Source: Abelmoschus esculentus
Taxonomy: Eukaryota > Streptophyta > Magnoliopsida > Malvales > Malvaceae
NCBI GenBank assembly: GCA_035048815.1
Contig: JAUCBN010000017.1
Location: 17,294,936 to 17,358,935, forward strand
Direction: 5' to 3'
Length of the DNA stretch: 64,000 bases
The stretch's first letter is position 1, and each line of letters begins with the position of its first letter. The notes beneath the pieces are model-generated. The model was given only the letters and a program-made list of their open reading frames with translations, did not search any database and had not been told where the DNA came from. Positions 63,447-64,000 of this stretch are shown piece by piece. The position numbers and the translations under genes were made by a program.

Positions 63447-64000
63447 TGATAACCTAGATGGTAAATGACGAAAAGGACCTTGAGATAACTCAAACTATCG
63501 TTTCGGTCCTCTAATTTAATTTCATGTTTTAGTCCTCTTACTATCATTAATAATATATTTTAGTCCAAATCAATCACATGATTAAAAACATATTTGTTAA
63601 ACTCGAGGAATGCTCCCGGTGATAAAAGGATAAAATATTTTAGATAATTCAAATCTAAATAATTTAATATATAAATATATGTACAACTATATATTTTATA
63701 ACATAAATTATATAAATAATCTTTCAATTATATTTTAATTTTTTATTTTTAACTATCAAAAAATATATATTAATCCCTTAACTAATTGGGACATACAAAA
63801 CAATCCATTCCCTTAAAAATAGATAAATGTCTGGTTGATTAAGTTTAAATAAAATTGCTTTTATACATTTTATGCATTATATTTTCATGTACCTTTAAAT
63901 AATTTATTTTAATCTTTAAATCTTGAATACTGTCTTTACATAAATTATATGATTATTAAATTCAACTAGTTATATGTATAATCAATATCATATATTGATG
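63447..64000. other. RPS14 upstream flank, AT-rich
   Basis: No gene or clear repeat was seen up to the window edge. Confidence 0.45.

Overview
This is a plant nuclear segment. It is AT-rich, its genes carry many short GT...AG introns, and its intergenic DNA is full of small inverted-repeat transposons. The proteins are dicot-type. My impression is a malvid such as cotton, but the sequence alone does not settle that. I rebuilt gene models by joining exons that keep reading frame and family similarity across GT/AG borders; no transcript evidence was available.

Layout, left to right. 1-380: edge of a broken LINE-type ORF1 (minus). 5.6-8.2 kb: AT-hook/PPC nuclear protein, AHL family (plus). 10.5-13.5 kb: decayed, intron-containing copy of cytosolic enolase. 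14.2-21.6 kb: 15-exon ortholog of the ethylene-signalling kinase CTR1, with a 10-codon upstream ORF. 22.4 kb: tRNA-Leu relic. 25.8-26.8 kb: DUF868 gene. 31.5-33.6 kb: trihelix factor PETAL LOSS (minus), with paired telomere-like foldback repeats on both sides. 38.7-40.4 kb: DUF4378/TRM-like gene with an in-frame stop (minus). 45.2-48.1 kb: IQM calmodulin-binding-type gene. 48.9-49.6 kb: YIP1-family membrane protein. 52.5-54.4 kb: alpha/beta hydrolase. 55.0-58.3 kb: complex III subunit 9 (QCR9), apparently 5'-truncated, with a complete 1.8-kb Mutator-like element in its last intron. 58.8-61.2 kb: mitochondrial ISCA2 (minus). 61.9-63.3 kb: 40S ribosomal protein S14 (minus).

The genes are not an operon or pathway. 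Their co-occurrence (CTR1, PTL, a TRM gene, ISCA2, IQM, QCR9, RPS14) recalls the duplicated Arabidopsis chromosome 5 top / chromosome 3 bottom blocks, so I read the segment as an ordinary, conserved gene-bearing region.

The most unusual content is mobile. There are two opposite-facing copies of an element family whose body is a 187-bp, hairpin-rich tandem repeat; one is complete, with terminal inverted repeats and a 9-bp target duplication. Two different inverted-repeat elements sit back to back and share one target sequence. There are also several MITEs with readable target-site duplications. I found no CRISPR, operon or defence-type system.
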